Below are positions 9,316 through 20,900 of a stretch of 64,000 bases of DNA, piece by piece (the first letter of the stretch is position 1; every line of letters starts with the position of its first letter). The notes beneath the pieces are model-generated. The model was not told where the DNA came from. It did no database searches and saw only the letters and a list, made by a program, of their open reading frames with translations. Location: assembly GCA_015350385.1 (NCBI GenBank), contig WNKI01000001.1, positions 7,961,433 through 8,025,432 of the forward strand, in the 5' to 3' direction. The translations under genes were made by a program, and so were the position numbers. Origin of the DNA: Aculops lycopersici. Lineage: Eukaryota; Arthropoda; Arachnida; Trombidiformes; Eriophyidae.

Positions 9316-10896
9316 ATGATCAGTATATTGAATATGAATTTAGTTCTCTTGGTGACTGGCGCGCTTGTTGCTCTCACAAGTGCCAATAATGTTCCCATTC
9401 TCTTGGAGCAAATCGACGGTTCGATTGAGAAGATTGCCGAGACCGTTTGCGATGGAAGACAGAATGTGAAGCACCAAATTGGTCGCGTCTCAACCATCAA
9501 GTCGCTTGCCACTTTGATGAACTCCTCGAAGGATGGGTCATTTAAGAGCTGTGCCGACGAGTATTTGGATTCAATCAACAAGTTAAACGATGTTGTAAGT
9601 GTGAGCAACGAGAATGTTTGCAGCGACCAAAAGCTAACCCTGCTGGAGAATTTCCATCGCGATTACATCTCCACCAACAAGGGCGACCTGTTGGAGCGCG
9701 AATCACGCGGTCTCCCGAGGAAGCCAAAGATTCCAAAATTGTTGGCCACCTTCTTTATGCAATACGCCGTTGAGGTCGGTATTACCTGTCGCAAGAATTT
9801 AATCAACAACCTGGAATGGGATGTAAAGCGACACTTCGAGGGCGACGAGGAATTTGCCATTGGAAGTCAGAAGAGTTTCTTCGACAAACTGTTCAATGGA
9901 GTCTTTGCCAAGCTTACCCCACTATCGAGCATCAATAACTTTGACGATATAATCTTGATTTGGGATTTGATTGACGGCTCTCTACTGGCATCGAATGATC
10001 CATCGATCATGAGACTAGAGGCTGACTCGCAAACTGGCGAACTTGTGCGTCTTTTGGTGAAGATTAAGTCGCCTGAGCAAGTTAATGTTATCAAGGAGAA
10101 GTGTCGCTCTAAAATGCGTCCATTTTATGAAAAATTGATCATCCCCATTGCTCGCATTTCCAATTTGGGTTACTCCATATCGGTGCAGCAATTCGAGCGC
10201 GAGTTGAAGGAGCTAAGCACGAGTGATTTGGTTAAGCGTTGGTATGGGGTGACCCAATTTTGTGAGGCTATTCTGCCAATAAAATTCTACAAGGACGAGT
10301 CATTGCAAAAAGACGAGATCATTCTCATCGACTCCCAGGAGGCTAGCAACCTCGAGTCGCCAGTGGTTGAGATGGGGGAGGTGATGAGTTACGAGCCAAC
10401 AACTAATTCGCTTGCTCACTTGGATGAGCTCACCCTGGTCTCCAGCTTGGAGGACCAGTATCTAGTCAATTCCGTGCAGACCAAACTATCGGCTAGGTCT
10501 CGTGCGGTTCGTCGTTGTTTCATGAAGTTTGCCCGAGACATGAAGGACACAATCAGTGGAAAATTGGGCAAAATTTTCGTTAGCAAATCCGATTCCAAGG
10601 AGGCCAAAGCTGATCGCGTTGACATCACTGGGGCCTTAAGTAAATCGCTAGGCGACATCGACGAAGCTGAGTTGGAAAAGTTGGAGGGTGCTGGTAGCCA
10701 CAGACGGATCAAGAGACAGAAGGGAAGAAGTCGTGCAGGCGCCTACTACGAGACGGACACGATCCGCTCGAGACATTTGTCCTTCATGCACACCGCGAGT
10801 TTCAAGGAAATGCTCGATGGATGGTTGTCGACCATTGAGACTCTCGCTCCAAGTCGGCGCAAGATTGTCAAGTGGGGAAGCCTGTTCTTTTTTTAG
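9316..10896 (+). CDS. Secreted/type I membrane protein, tandem paralogue B (C-terminus frame-broken)
   Basis: Paralogue of the preceding gene, with the same six cysteines (TVCDGR, KSCADE, NVCSDQ, ITCRKN, KEKCRS, TQFCEA) and shared motifs such as DDIILIWDL, SPLQ/SPEQ-type strands, and EAILPIKFY. Signal peptide from the ATG at 9316 (LVLLVTGALVALTSA). A possible furin-type site RRIKR precedes the last 70 residues. The frame stops at TAG 10894-10896 directly after a run of seven T, giving 526 residues and only the start of the terminal hydrophobic segment. One added T, or a -1 shift, gives a 20-residue hydrophobic tail and a stop near 10945, matching paralogue A. An AATAAA follows at 10988-10993. 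The break may be a sequencing error, a polymorphism, or real loss of the anchor. Confidence 0.8.
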   Translation: MISILNMNLVLLVTGALVALTSANNVPILLEQIDGSIEKIAETVCDGRQNVKHQIGRVSTIKSLATLMNSSKDGSFKSCADEYLDSINKLNDVVSVSNENVCSDQKLTLLENFHRDYISTNKGDLLERESRGLPRKPKIPKLLATFFMQYAVEVGITCRKNLINNLEWDVKRHFEGDEEFAIGSQKSFFDKLFNGVFAKLTPLSSINNFDDIILIWDLIDGSLLASNDPSIMRLEADSQTGELVRLLVKIKSPEQVNVIKEKCRSKMRPFYEKLIIPIARISNLGYSISVQQFERELKELSTSDLVKRWYGVTQFCEAILPIKFYKDESLQKDEIILIDSQEASNLESPVVEMGEVMSYEPTTNSLAHLDELTLVSSLEDQYLVNSVQTKLSARSRAVRRCFMKFARDMKDTISGKLGKIFVSKSDSKEAKADRVDITGALSKSLGDIDEAELEKLEGAGSHRRIKRQKGRSRAGAYYETDTIRSRHLSFMHTASFKEMLDGWLSTIETLAPSRRKIVKWGSLFFF

Positions 10897-10993
10897 TTTT
10901 TCTTGTTACCTTCCTCTTCTTTCTGGCAGGTGCGCCTTTGATAGGATAGAAATACTTAGAGAGATAGAGAAGGAGAGACGCATTGATAATAAA

Positions 10994-11972
10994 GTATGAA
11001 AGCTAACGATGAAAATCATATTATATAATTGATTTTTTCCTTTGTTGGGTCGCCCTTGGAACCTTTACCAAATGACTAGCAACATGAATCAAGGTGTAGC
11101 TTCTTCAGAAATAATAACGTTCCGTAAGAAGCACTTGATCGACCCGTTAACTCGAGCAGGACGCAACGAGAAAATCGTTCTAAAACATCACCTGCGATTT
11201 CGAAGTTAGAAACTTGTTAGTGCATCTATTTTCCCATAGAGATCAACATGCGCGCAAAAAAACATGTCTGAGGAGCTTTAGACCCAACCCAGAGATAGTC
11301 GCTATTAATGACGTCTTTTGTTTTTGTTTAGATGCAAAACAAGGCTCGAAAGTCCAATGACGAAATACTGCCATGAATAACCGAAGCTTGTGTCTTGACG
11401 CTCACGTGTCTTGACGTGCGAATGTCTAACCAGAAACACAATCTCTAAGAGCCGCGGCAAACATGAATGAAAACTTATCGATGAACCTAAAACAAAACCA
11501 GAGTCTGCCTCGGTGAATCGGCCTCCGGTCGAAAATCATATCATGTAGTTTGAGTATATAAGATAACTGTAGCATCTTGAATAAAGTTCGGCAGGACTAT
11601 CGTCCATTGGTCTGCCGCGAACACATGCACGCGTTTTTATCTGCAGGAACGAGCGCGGAGTGTCAAGAAAAGCACGAGTTTTCTGTCTTCTCGCTTAATG
11701 TTGCCAACTTCAACTCGAGTGGGCCAAACAAAATCATGTGCTCCCTGGATTTGTATATTTTTGCATACATGTAATCATCAACATATCATCCCCAATATCC
11801 TATTATAGCCTCAAAGGCATAGGGATATCTATTTACACATTCCCCTTCATCTACTTAATGTCATTTGATCTATTGCAATCTCAAGTGCATTAGTCATTCT
11901 ATTGTTTACATTTTTTCTTGGAAATATTTAGCTTTTAAAACGAAATACTCTTCTACAAGAGATCCATTAGCA
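10994..11972. other. Intergenic region upstream of SCAPER
   Basis: Begins after the poly(A) signal of paralogue B. A TATATAAG at 11556-11563 could be a promoter. A 65-codon plus-strand frame at 11577-11774 starts with TTG and lacks support. SCAPER 5'UTR is likely in the last few hundred bases. Confidence 0.4.
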
Positions 11973-14900
11973 ATGAGCTCAAAGTTTGGAACCTCATCTC
12001 AGAACCGGAAGGCTAGAACAAGCGACGGCTTGTCAGCTGATGAGTCCAAAACTGACGGCAGTCGGCAAAATTTGACTCGAAACCAAGCCAAAGATTCAGT
12101 TAGTGATTTTAGCGAGCAAGCAAAAAACAGTATTAGTGACACAAACATCAAAATCAACAACAACAAGGCGAACACTTGTGATAGGCTATCTAAAATGCTG
12201 CTTGAGGGGGCTAGCTCTGATGATAAGCGGCCAATATTAAGGGTGAATTTAATCAAGAAGTCGAGCAGACCTTTGACTTCGTTTCCAACTCACTCGTTGA
12301 ATCGACAGCGCAACTCAAGCAATTTGCAATCAAGACCTAAGACAGCAGCCGATCTTGCTGTAACATGTGAAACCGCTACGAAAACAGTTGAGACCAATCC
12401 CAAGTCTTCCAAGGAAACCAATCAAGAACCTATGAACACAAAGATATCAATGAAAGTGACGGATGCAAAACCACCTCAGAATCCTAAGAAGTTTCCTGCT
12501 GTCAAAAATAAAGTGATCGGCAAGCAAGCTGGTTTTTCCACCTTAGCAAGTGGTGCTAAGGTGGAAAAACCAGTCAGCGATGTCAACAAATCCAAGAAGC
12601 TGGTCGTGTCCATGATTCGAGATCTCAGCAAGACTATCAGTAATGAGGATCTAGATGAGATGCTCAGCGAGATCAACACGGTCATCGGCGAAATCAAAAA
12701 TGAGGAGCAAAATCAATCGAAAACTAATTCTTCATCCAACACAACATCAATATCGAAACAAACCAGTGACCAAAAACTAGCAACCAAAGCCAAACTATTG
12801 AAGCCATTATCAGGTGGTAACCTGGAGCGAGGTAGTAGGAAGACTGCCGAGCGTCGTCAGGATCAATTGAGCGATATTAGAGCAAATAAGGTGAGACATG
12901 TGTCAACTTGTAGTAGCGAAGCAAGTAACTGTAGTGAGTATTATGTCGACCAATCAAGTGTTCTCGAGGAAAAAGAACCAAAGAAACGTATAGTAAGCGA
13001 CACAAATAGGAGGAGTAGTAAGGATACCGAGAAATCGGCAAATGAAGACGATAACATGCAATCTATTGATGACTCGAAGAGGAAATTGAGACAGTTTGTT
13101 ATTGATTTGTCATCAGATGAGGATACGATAAAAAGTTCATTGTCAACCAGGCCACCAAAGAGTGCTACAAAAAGCAAATTCCCAGACCGGTGTCTTCGTA
13201 TAACCTCGTCGCATGCCAAATACATTAGTCCGCATAGAAAAAGATCGCTCGAAGATCGACTTAGTCGAGCCCAAGAAGCTAGGGAAAAGTTCCTAGAGTA
13301 CCGCGCAAACAAGTTTAGGGAAATCTTGAGAAAGGTAGAGGAGATGCGAGCTTGGAAGGAAGAGGATACATTGAATTTGAAGGCCTCAGTTCAGAACAAG
13401 CTTCAAAAGGCTGCTGAAAAACGAGAGGAGCAACTGGACAAGATTATACGCAAAGCTCACGACGAGGATTTGAAGGTTAGCGAGATTCACTTTATCAACA
13501 ACCTCGAGGCTCAAAATCGTCGCCATGATCTCAATAGTAGGAAGAGAGAATTCGAAGCCAGATTACAAGATTTGCAGGAAGAGAGGCAACGTAGGTTTGA
13601 AGAGAAACAAGCCAAAGAAGTTGCGGCCGAAGAAAGACGCAAGACTCTTGAGGCCGAAAGGAAGGCCAAGTTGATTGAAATCCAACAAAGACGCAAGCTG
13701 AAAGACCAAAAAGTTGAGCAGCAGCAACAAGTTAAGGAAAGGAAGAGGTTAGAGAAAACTAGAGATCGAGATCAAAAGATATCAGCCATAAAAGAGGCAT
13801 ATAGTGCGGGTGTGCAAACTTTGAGGAAGAGAATCAATCAGAAACAGGAGCAAAGCGAGAGAAGACATGAGATAAATTTGAGATTGGTTCGTCAAAAAGC
13901 ATTCGAACTAAGTATCAAGAGATACAATTCTTTCAGGAGCGAGGCAAGAGGTGCAATATCTCTGAACGAGTCATTGGGTAACTTGTCAATATCGGGTAAA
14001 TATAAGGACCTACCTCAAATAGACGGACAGAAACGTGGACTCCAACTCAAACCTTTCAACACAAAGAAGTTTTGCAATCTATGTCAAGAGATAATTGGCT
14101 CTGAGGCCGCATTGTTTTCACACCTTAGAAGCGAGAATCATCATAGTTCTATTAATGAGCACTATGGTCACACTATGCTCACTACGAACGAGGTGGTTGA
14201 AATACACAACTTGAGGCACATTGTGGATACAGACAAGCCCTTAGAGGATGAATCAATTGGGAATAATACTGGAACCACAAGTGGTGACGATCAACAATCT
14301 TCAAGAGCCTCGTCTCTAGTTAATTATTATCACAGTTCTTATCTGAGCCAAGCAAATGGGGGTATTGATATGAGCGAAAGTGATCGGGATAGTTTGCTGG
14401 CCATTGAGAGAAAGTGTCGCAAGTTGCGTCACAAGCTCATCGTCGCCGGAAAGCCATTTAGTCGCGATTGGTTCACTAACAAAATCAGATCTCACCTTGC
14501 TCAGCTTGTGATCAAACAGCGCGTTGCTCGAAAGCAAACTACCAATACAGATGCCTCAAGTTTGGCTAGCACCATAGACTTGAGTGCCAACAATTCTATT
14601 TGCCAACAAAACAAGCCATATTATTTGAAGATTAATAGGATAACCAGGGAATTATTAAGTGTGGCCACTGACCAGCGTATTAGTGGCGGTGGCTTGATGC
14701 CTGCGGGAATTATACACAGTGTTGATAGATTGTTAGCCGACCTAAGCAAACAGCTAACTAGTCGCAAAGTGCCAAGATTATCACCGGAGTTATTATATTT
14801 AAGGAAGCAACAACAGCAACAAGTGCAAGCCAAGCAAACGATCGGTGCGAGCCAATCAACTTTCGATTTTGATCCTGATCAATTATCTATGGCAACAAAA

Positions 14901-17900
14901 ATGATTGAATTCTATGCAATTGATACACTATATTTGTACGATATTGTGGCCTGTTTGATAGCCATACTCAAGCGAATGGTGCCAAATGTTTCGCTAACGA
15001 GCAAACTTCCATCGACGGTGGCGAGTCATTATTCTACTTTGCTCGATCCTATTAGTTTGAATAGCTACTATTGCCATAGATCACCGGTGTTGCCTACAAG
15101 AATTTACATTCGAATGATTGGAATGATACAAAACCTATGCTGCCAACACTCTGATTTATGCTATATTATCTTCCATTCAAACAACATGATCTATCTGAGC
15201 GACATTCTGTCTTATAGACTTGGATTCATCATTGGCAACGAGTCGCCTGCATCCTCCGTTTCCGGTTCCTCGTCGGCGGCCACTTTGTCGGCTCACACAA
15301 TAGAACAGCACCAAAATAGAACAAAGCTAAGTGGCGGCAAATCGTCGTCGTCCTCTGCTTCTGTGTCTAGAGTTTTGCCGAGTAACGTCACAGTGACAAG
15401 ACCAAGTAACGCAAATTGCTCGGCCCAAAAGCAGCATCCAAGCAATCATAACTGTAATGGTGAGGGTTATAATGGCAGCTATATTGATGGAGACCAGGGG
15501 AACGAGAGCAATGATTGCGGGGACAGCAAAGTAGAGGATGAAGAGGATCAAAACCAAGAGGACGACGAGTCGTTTTGGATGGAGGATAGAGCCGAGACAT
15601 ATAAGAGGACCGAGGATGTTGTGGACGACATGACAGCTGGCTTGTGTAAATTATTGGCCACCGTCACAGAAACAATCCTGAGTCGGCCACTTGTTTTGTT
15701 GAACCAATTGGACAAGTCTGCGTTCGCAAAGCGAAGTGACGACTTTATAAGGTGAGTACTCTTCTTTGCATAATAATTATCACGATTGCTCCTCCCCCTT
15801 TAGATGACAACAGTTTTTTCTTCTCTCACTCTCTTCAAGTCTCAAGTGGCGCCGCTACCTTTGATCTCCTCACCTGAGCGGCGCGAATTGGATTGCTGTG
15901 GTCAGGTGAGGAGCGCAAAATTTTCAGCTCATTAGTGTTGCTGCCGTTCAAATGCTTGGAATATTGGAATTCTTTCTGTGCTTCTTTGTAGAGCGCAACA
16001 AAACACTATTGGGTACAAAATAGTGTGGCAAATCTCAACTGCACCCAGAAGATTGGTTGCCATTATTACAATGGCAACTCGAGCCGCAGCAATCCAGCTC
16101 GTTTGACTCGACTCGACTCGACTCGATGTAGTTGCAGTTGTTGTCAGTGGTGACGGCGGCGGCTCCTCTCTTTTCTGTCCGTCACTTACTATCCGTCCAC
16201 CACAAAAAGGCCACCAGCTACAACTTCTTTAACTTTAAGTCGACTTTACCTTTCTTTCACGGCCACTAGCAAAGTCTCTCTCATCTTCGATGATAGTCAA
16301 CAAAAGTTGCCATTCTTTAGTGGAATAGAACATTCCATCACCATGTGTTATGTAACATGTCGAGGTGCGCGATGGCTGGTTGAACTTCTAGACTCCATGC
16401 GCTTTAAGTTGAGAGTTGGTATTGGGCGATAAGAAGAAAGCGGGGGAATTTTAACTACGTTATTTTGTTTTCATCAACACCAATGTTGGCCACCAACCAG
16501 CGCCTACGCTTCTATCACTACTACAACTCCAACTAATACTGCCGCTGTCCATCTAGCTACCTGGCAACTCTAACTGGCCAGTCAAACTATCTAGCTGGAA
16601 GCGCAGTGTATTGAATTCCAGTCGAGCTGCCTGTGAACATGCGAACCTTTTATCTGCATCTTTAATCTATACAAATTGATCGATGCTGTCAATGTTGTTG
16701 GCGCTTGAACCTTGTTAGCGAAGTCCCCGAAAGGCCAGCAATCCAAACGAACGGACAGTCGATTAAATGCCACAGCGTTCGGCCGGAGAATGTGTGCCTC
16801 TAATCTTGATCGAGTTGGTGGTGGTTGTTCTGCTTGTCGGCTGGAGATATCTTTATGCGATGCAGATCCTTTGGCCGACGGAGTCAATGCAAATAGAGTT
16901 GTTGCTATTGCGGTTCGATTCACCTAATTTACCATCTGAGAAAAGTTTGCTAGAGCCAGACCAAACTAAAGGAGATTTGGTGAATTGAAATGCAACGTTA
17001 GGAGAAGGAGAGATATCGATCTGCGATGGCCATTTTGTCTGCCAAACTTAATTTAATTCAATTGCTCAAAGTTTGCGGCTGCCGCTCCTTCTATACTCGA
17101 TGTTGCGGATTGCAACTAGCTTACGATGAGGACGACGATGTAACATGACAGCCAACCAACTAACCAACATCTTGCTTCTTACAAACTACTCACCGCTATG
17201 TGTGGCCAATGAACCATTGCCAATGTTTGCTATTACCTGGTGCGGTGCTCCTATGGATGAATACATGCACAACAACAACAACAACAACAACAACACAGTT
17301 ACATGGTTTCGGTGGGAATTGTCGATACGGAATCAGTGATAATGTCGCACGTTCACCACCACCAACAGCAGCAGCAACTCCATAGTGAATCGATCAACTC
17401 AACAATAACAACTGGTGGTTTTGGTGCTGACCACCAAAGGCAAACTAATTTGGCTGCCTCCTCATCGAGTGACCTTTCCGTTGGATCGAATACAAATTCA
17501 AATGCCACGGTGAACTCACTGTCAGCTAGCCATAAGCAGCAGCAGCAGCAACAACAACAACAACAGCATCAACTGGCACTCAACTTGGCAACTAACGGAA
17601 CGGTCCAAACCACAAGCAACAACCAAAGCGCAACTCAAGCTCCCGTTGCGGTGAGTGGAAAAATCATAAACTTTACCACTTCGTGTGTCCAGTTTGTGAC
17701 CAGTCTCGTCAAGTTGATCATAGCAAAGTAAGTATCTTGAAGCCCAATTCAACATTGAGTTCATTGATTTTGATCGAATGGATGTTCGTTTGGTTTGTCC
17801 TCATTATTGTTGCTGTAATGCGTCTGGTGTTCTCATGTTCAATTTTGGACATCCAATGAGCGAGCGAGCAAGCGAGTTGCACCTGGAAATTAACCGACGG

Positions 17901-20900
17901 CAGCATCACTAGCCAGAAGCGAAAGTGATTTTGTTTAGCGGTAAATTCTCTGCACTGTGGCTGTTCATTCGCCGCTCAATCGCGCTCAGTCAATCAATTG
18001 ATAGACTACCACTTTAGCGGCGGCACGCGCGCCACCGCCACCCACTTTCGCTCGCGCGACCTTTTGTGCTCTGATTGTTTCAAATTTTATTTTATTTTAT
18101 TTTATTCAACCGAAATGATGGACCCACTTTTGTTCGTTTAGTGACATTCAAAATTTTCAACCACCACGATTTGGCCAATCCTTTGCGCTTCCCGATGTCT
18201 GGTTGCTTGTGCGTATAATTCAAGCGAAAGACGACATCTGCATGGACAGCTGACGCCATGAATTTTAGTCTAGAGATGAGATTAGCAACAGACTGGTTGC
18301 CGCCGCCGCCGCCGCCTCTCATCGTATCGTGGCCAGTCTGCCGCCAGCTGGCAAGCTCGGCTTTCCAACTAAGAAACTTGAGCTGGCGCACCCAAAGCGA
18401 CAAGTGGCAACTTCAATCGAACTCGAGCTTGAACTTGAACTTGTGCCTGAGCTTAGAGGCTGGACTAAAAAATCCAAATCTGACATGCAGACTAAAAACC
18501 GGAAGCGATTGCGCTAGATTCGCGAGAGTTTTGAAACCTTTTCTAGATTTATTATTATTGTGAGCATTATTCTAACCAAAAGCGTCATAGGCATCAAAAT
18601 TTAGAGGCGAGAGTTTGAAAACTAGACTGGTACCATCAAGCGAACACATCTGCCTCTTGATTGTCCATAAAGTTACTTTTGTTCTTGTCGCTGCTCATGT
18701 TGTTGTCGTGGTTGTCGGCAAACTTTGACAGGCAAATTCAAATTCAAACTCTATGATGTCAAAACTAATTCAAGTTGAATGCCTATTTCTTTTAAAACTT
18801 TGACCTCTTCATAGAAGTGATCGCTGTTGTCGTGGTTGTTTTTCTTGTCGTAGCTTCATTCGTTCATTCGTTCATTCGTTCGTCCATCTCGTAATAGTAA
18901 TAATAATAATAATAATGGTTCTAGTAATGATGACGAAACTCGAACCAGATCAAGAGCTTAAGCTGAGGCTTGATTTGGGTCGCGCGTGTTAGTTGCCGCC
19001 ACTGTTAGTCAACAACTTAACTCGATGGATTCGAATTGAATTTACTTCAAAAATAGGTGAGCAACTAGACGTTACGTCTAGTTTGTTGCCAAAGCACTCG
19101 ACTAAGAGCAAAACTCAAACATATATATATTTCTTCGAGTTGCTCCTAGTCGTTTGTCAGCTCGGTTTTCTAACAGCAACACTAACGAAACTAGTAGACA
19201 TGATTTTCAACCTTCTAGTTGTTTGTTGTTGTTGTTGTTTTTATCGTCGCTACTGAACTAGGAACTGTGAGTTGCTAAATAATTGGGCACCCCCATCATT
19301 TGTAACTTCATACGATGATTTCAGCTACCAACAAAACGAGTAGTCCATAGATCTGTTAGAAGAAACTGCAACAAAGTGACTGCGCATTTTGCTCTTTCAA
19401 ATAATTCTCTCATTCGCTCGCTCATTCATTCAATGATGACTCAAACTACTAGCACCACAACCACCACTATTACTGCTGCTGCTGCTGCTGCTCATGCTAC
19501 GACTGCATATCAAATTGATTCATCAACACGCGCCGGTTGTGTTGCTCTTTTCAGTTGATCAGTCGGTCGCTGCGTAGCTAACACGGCCGATGGCCTCACT
19601 GTTGCGTCATCAGCGTAGTTTAGTCTCGCTTCCGATCTCAGGTTCTCTCTAGTTCCAAGTTCCAATCGTTCGATTCATTTCGGTCCCCAACAAAACTCGA
19701 AGCAATATTATCGACGACGACGACCCATTGGTTTCGTCGGCCTCCATTCTCTATCCTATTAACCGCTGGCAGCTCTTTGCAATAACAATCAATGTGGGCA
19801 GAGGCAGAGTTCACATTACGCCAGAAGCACACTGTTGGAACAACTACTCGAGTTCCAATTTGAGTTGGTAGAGGAGGAGGGCAAAAGTCATTGTTGCAGT
19901 GTACGACAAAAACTAAACCAACTTTCGGGTGAAACTCAAACCGGAAACCAAAAGTACAAGCCGCCAAGTGGCCACTCTTCAGTCCGCAGTGCACTTGTTT
20001 GCTTTATACGCTGAACACAGTAGACGTAGCGCCATTCTCATTGCTTCTTCTTCTTCTTCATAGATTCGGAAGTCAACTCAAGATAAATACACTTTTATTA
20101 TTGCGCGCCTCGTTGGCGCTATGCGCCTCCACAATGTGAGTTTGTGCGGCCAACTCGACGTGTACACTGCGGCGGCGGCGGGCACATAGCGACTTGCGCC
20201 CATACAGGTGCCTCAGTAATGTCTCGCACCGACCTAGATTGCACCCTCTGGTGCAATTTTTTTATCGCTCTTTCTCTTCACCTGTCTTGCTTTACGTAAT
20301 AAATGATGTTATAATTGATCTAAATAAACTATTCTTTGCAAATTTAAACAAATACTATTATCTTTCACGATGGATTTTCGACAGTCTCGAGCCATCATAT
20401 ATCACTTTTGCCGCCAGAATAAGATGCCCAAAGAGATCCACCAACTTTTGGTGGAGGAGTACGGCGATGCAGCGCCTAGTCACTCCACGGTGGCAAGATG
20501 GTCTCGAGAGTTCCGGTTTGGGCGTGTGGATCTCGACGATGGAAAGTCAACCGGAAGGCCTCCAGAAGCTGTGACACAAGCCAGGATTGATCAGGCTAGA
20601 CTGGCGATCGCTAAAAACGCCAAGATCACCATCACAGATCTGGCTCAAGAGCTAAAGCTGTCGTGGGAGGTGACCAAAAATCTAGTCGGCCAACATTTGG
20701 GTCTCACCAAGAAGCTCGCTCGTTGGGTTCCTCATGACCTGACAGCGGAGCAGAAGAAAGCGCGCGTCGCCCATGCCAAGCGGATTGTTAAGGAGTGGAT
20801 TCCACAGTGGGAAAATTTTAAACAAAGATTCATCACTATGGATGAAACATGGGTCCACTACGAGACTCCCAAGACAAGAAGTGAGGCTGCGGAATGGGTT

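Noticed and set aside
10880..10900. Programmed -1 frameshifting at the T run of paralogue B
   Set aside because: A homopolymer length error explains it more simply; no downstream stem was evident. Kept only as an alternative in the finding.
11577..11774. 65-codon ORF upstream of SCAPER
   Set aside because: TTG start, no conserved features, despite a TATA-like sequence just upstream.
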